From the NCBI GenBank assembly GCA_021200415.1, contig JAJQGO010000013.1, forward strand, positions 20,016 through 84,015: 64,000 nucleotides of DNA. The letters are read 5' to 3'. This document shows, piece by piece, positions 62,701-64,000 of the stretch (position 1 is its first letter; the number at the start of each line of letters is the position of its first letter). A model generated the notes under the pieces. That model worked only from the letters and a program-made list of their open reading frames with translations, ran no database searches and was not told the DNA's origin. This stretch comes from Ruminococcus sp. GTDB taxonomy: Bacteria; Bacillota; Clostridia; Oscillospirales; Ruminococcaceae. The position numbers and the translations under genes are program-made.

Positions 62701-62890
62701 TTACAAGCATACCCGAGCCTGTGTTGATTGCAGTAATTCCCCTGTCCAGATACTCGGCAATATTACTTCCTGTGCCGTATGCCGCTTCTGTTGAAGCTTC
62801 AGGCTGCTTCATGGTTGGTGTTATTACTGAAACTGCGCCTATAAGCAATGCTGCCGCCGTTGCAGTAAAACGTCTGAAATTGAACTTCAT
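59750..62890 (-). CDS. secreted PL11 rhamnogalacturonan lyase with two ricin-type CBM-like domains, poly-Thr linker and type I dockerin
   Basis: Signal peptide; AAYGTGSNIAEYLDRGITAINTGSGMLVSWRFLADD (PL11); twice YMFKNVNSGxYLE...NVQQ; T-rich linker; GDVDVDGDVDVADATAVMSYVNN / ADVNQNGDGVSGNDALAIQRLLSQ dockerin duplication. Confidence 0.93.
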   Translation of the reverse strand: MKFNFRRFTATAAALLIGAVSVITPTMKQPEASTEAAYGTGSNIAEYLDRGITAINTGSGMLVSWRFLADDNDYAVFKLYRNDTLIYTSNAGEATCYLDASGSASSTYRVDTVVDGIVTSSDTCTMISGNSYFDVQLDQPTSSSCTYSPNDCSVGDVDGDGTYELFVKWDPSNSKDNSQSGTTGNVYIDCYKLDGTKLWRIDLGCNIRAGAHYTQFLVADFDCDGYAEMTCKTADGTIDGTGVVIGDATADYRNSKGYILSGNEYYTLFDGLTGAALDTVDYEPGRGTVSSWGDSYGNRVDRFLGAVVYLDGVHPCAVTVRGYYTRMTACAYAVENKKLVKLWLFDTGNSSSAEGYGDGNHNCMPADVDDDGKQELVLGSTCLDDDGSVLWCYNKGHGDAMHLGDLLPDRDGLELWICHEDSPYGVTLLDASDGSVIFHYDGSSDTGRCAADNVWSGNDGAEFWGLNYDVYDGSGNLLSCNRPAINFFSYWDGDLEREILDGYTDSPATITKMQENGTLTTLLSTDGYYTCNTTKGTPCLSADIFGDWREELIVRAADGQSVRIYTTTYDTEYRITTLMHDIQYRTQVAGQNVAYNQPPHTSFYLGSDEDLPERPAVTINGTAVRSTKTGAVMDTTNKYMFKNVNSGLYLEVADGVGADGTNVQQGEEGETTANTWKLVSAGSGYYYVRSCTGDGKTYYLDLYYGNTANGTNIGIWSDTQSDAQLFKFVDNGDGTYTITTKMTDDESCVEVANADTSVGANVQQYEINGNDCQKWIAEKITIKDGITLDESKCYMFKNVNSGMYLEIEGATEANGTNVQQWGAYGPASHNVWHVKYINWGYYYVYSALGDGETWLLNVNGNGSDGVNVDINEKNGYSSQYFKFVDNEDGTYTIVTRASRDLSAVAVESDSTTSGANILQWTLNGNDSQKWIIEEVDYELPEVTTTTTTTTATTTTTTTTTTTTEAPTVTTETPTVTLWGDVDVDGDVDVADATAVMSYVNNSDKYPLTAQGLLNADVNQNGDGVSGNDALAIQRLLSQVITELPES
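60003..60066 (-). repeat. poly-Thr (ACN) linker microsatellite
   Basis: gtagtcgtagttgtcgtagtagttgtgg... encodes TTTTTTATTTTTTTT. Confidence 0.8.
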
Positions 62891-63040
62891 AATAATTTCA
62901 CCTTTCTGTGTGAATTCCCCGTGTTGCCCGTGGTTTTGTATTTGTTTATATTATACGCCTTAATACATATTTCGGCAATGAATTAAAATCTCGAATAAAA
63001 AGATTTTTTGAACGCAAAATTGGTTATATATAAAATCATC

Positions 63041-63069
63041 TTGTGTTTTGAGCCTGCCTATGATATAAT
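63041..63069 (+). promoter_or_regulatory. sigmaA-type promoter of the PBP-regulator gene (TTGTGT-N17-TATAAT)
   Basis: ttgtgttttgagcctgcctatgatataat, upstream of ATG 63104. Confidence 0.55.
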
Positions 63070-63103
63070 ATTCTATAGAAAATAATGAAGGGACAAACTT
63101 GAT

Positions 63104-64000
63104 ATGAAATCAAGACTGCTTATTGGAATAATAACCACCGATTGCCATACCGAATATCAAAGTGAAATCATGCGAGGAATGATTTCACAGGCTTTCAAAA
63201 GCTCATGCGACGTTGCCGTACTCTGTCCGCTGGATAATTTTTTCATCGAAACGCCGCATAAGCTCAACGAAAAATCCATCTTCAAGCTCATATTATCGGA
63301 CATCTTCGACGGATTTCTCTATGACAGAAATTCGCTCAAAAATGTGAAAATCCAAAAATATGTTGACGGCTTATGCACACTTTCAAAAAAGCCTGTTATG
63401 CTCCTTGACTACGGCGATCACAATCAATTTGAAACAACTATGGCTAATGACATTGACGCATTCGAGCTGCTGACGGATCATCTGATTGATGTTCATGGGT
63501 GCAAAAAAATCTACTGCCTGACAGGAAACAAGGGCGTGCTTTGCGCCGAAGAAAGACTCCGCGGATATTTGCGTTCCATGAAGAAGCATAATCTTCCTAT
63601 TGATAAAACATATTACCATTACGGAGATTTCTGGATTACCTCCGGTATCGAGCTTGCACAAAAAATTCTTAGCGGCAAGCTTGAGAAGCCGGACGCCGTT
63701 GTCTGCGGAAGCGATATTTTATGGCTGTTTCCTTTGCCGACACACTTATTAAAGGCGGTCTGAGAGTGCCTGAGGATATTGCTGTGACGGGATTTGACGC
63801 TTCAATGGACGGTTATCAGTTCAACCCGTCTATCACCAGCTGTAAGCGTCCGAATTACCAGCTGGGAGCGGAAGCATTTAGACGCCTGTATCGAATCATC
63901 ACAGGAAGAATTTGCAGAAAGGTTCCCGATGAAGTCGAAAAAATCAGGCTCGGAAAAAGCTGCGGCTGCTCCGAAAATCCCGAGCTGAAACGTGAAACGA
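63104..64000 (+). pseudogene. LacI/PBP1-type sugar-sensing protein without N-terminal HTH, apparent frameshift near 63720, truncated by window end
   Basis: Frame A 63104-63763 gives MKSRLLIGIITTDCHTEYQSEIMRGM...KPDAVVCGSDIL; homology-like continuation in frame from 63721: MAVSFADTLIKGGLRVPEDIAVTGFDASMDGYQFNPSITSCKRPNYQLGAEAFRRLYRIITG...LGKSCGCSENPELKRET, open to the window end. Confidence 0.6.

Noticed and set aside
63700-63725. Programmed -1 ribosomal frameshift in the PBP-type gene
   Set aside because: Codons GAT ATT TTA do not form a canonical X XXY YYZ slippery heptamer and no evident downstream stimulator; single-base indel is simpler.

Overview
The window is a mostly housekeeping chromosomal segment of a low-to-mid-GC Firmicute. 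The dockerin-bearing pectin lyase, fibro-slime/SpaA adhesin and gene order suggest a Ruminococcus-like gut clostridium (inference). Recognisable blocks: WYL regulator plus unknown neighbour; large sortase-type surface protein; GH43; PTS EIICBA and HPr; mutS2; recO-yqzL-era-ybeY-phoH; gap; upp-rpiB; tsaB-tsaE-fhs; SSS symporter; PASTA kinase-like protein; two M42 peptidases; tRNA-Gln; clpC-like; clpX-clpP-tig; thrC; yraN-rnhB-rbgA-lepB-lepB-rplS; two radical-SAM-related genes; LTA-synthase-like; aspS-hisS-mgsA; aroK; PL11 lyase; and a frameshifted PBP-type regulator at the right edge. I saw no CRISPR array, prophage, or complete defence or biosynthetic system. The most interesting items are: (1) a family of small inverted-repeat elements (TTAAGGCAAnACCGCAC...) that repeatedly abut gene 3' ends, one with a 78-nt foldback; (2) a PASTA protein whose kinase domain has lost the Lys, HRD and DFG residues; (3) two functional small genes missing from the ORF track (a SASP-like protein and a YqzL-like protein); (4) a 47-aa protein with 12 Cys; (5) a ClpC lacking an obvious M-domain; (6) an unknown protein next to a WYL regulator whose promoter carries a perfect inverted repeat. 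All family calls are from reading the sequence; no database search was run.
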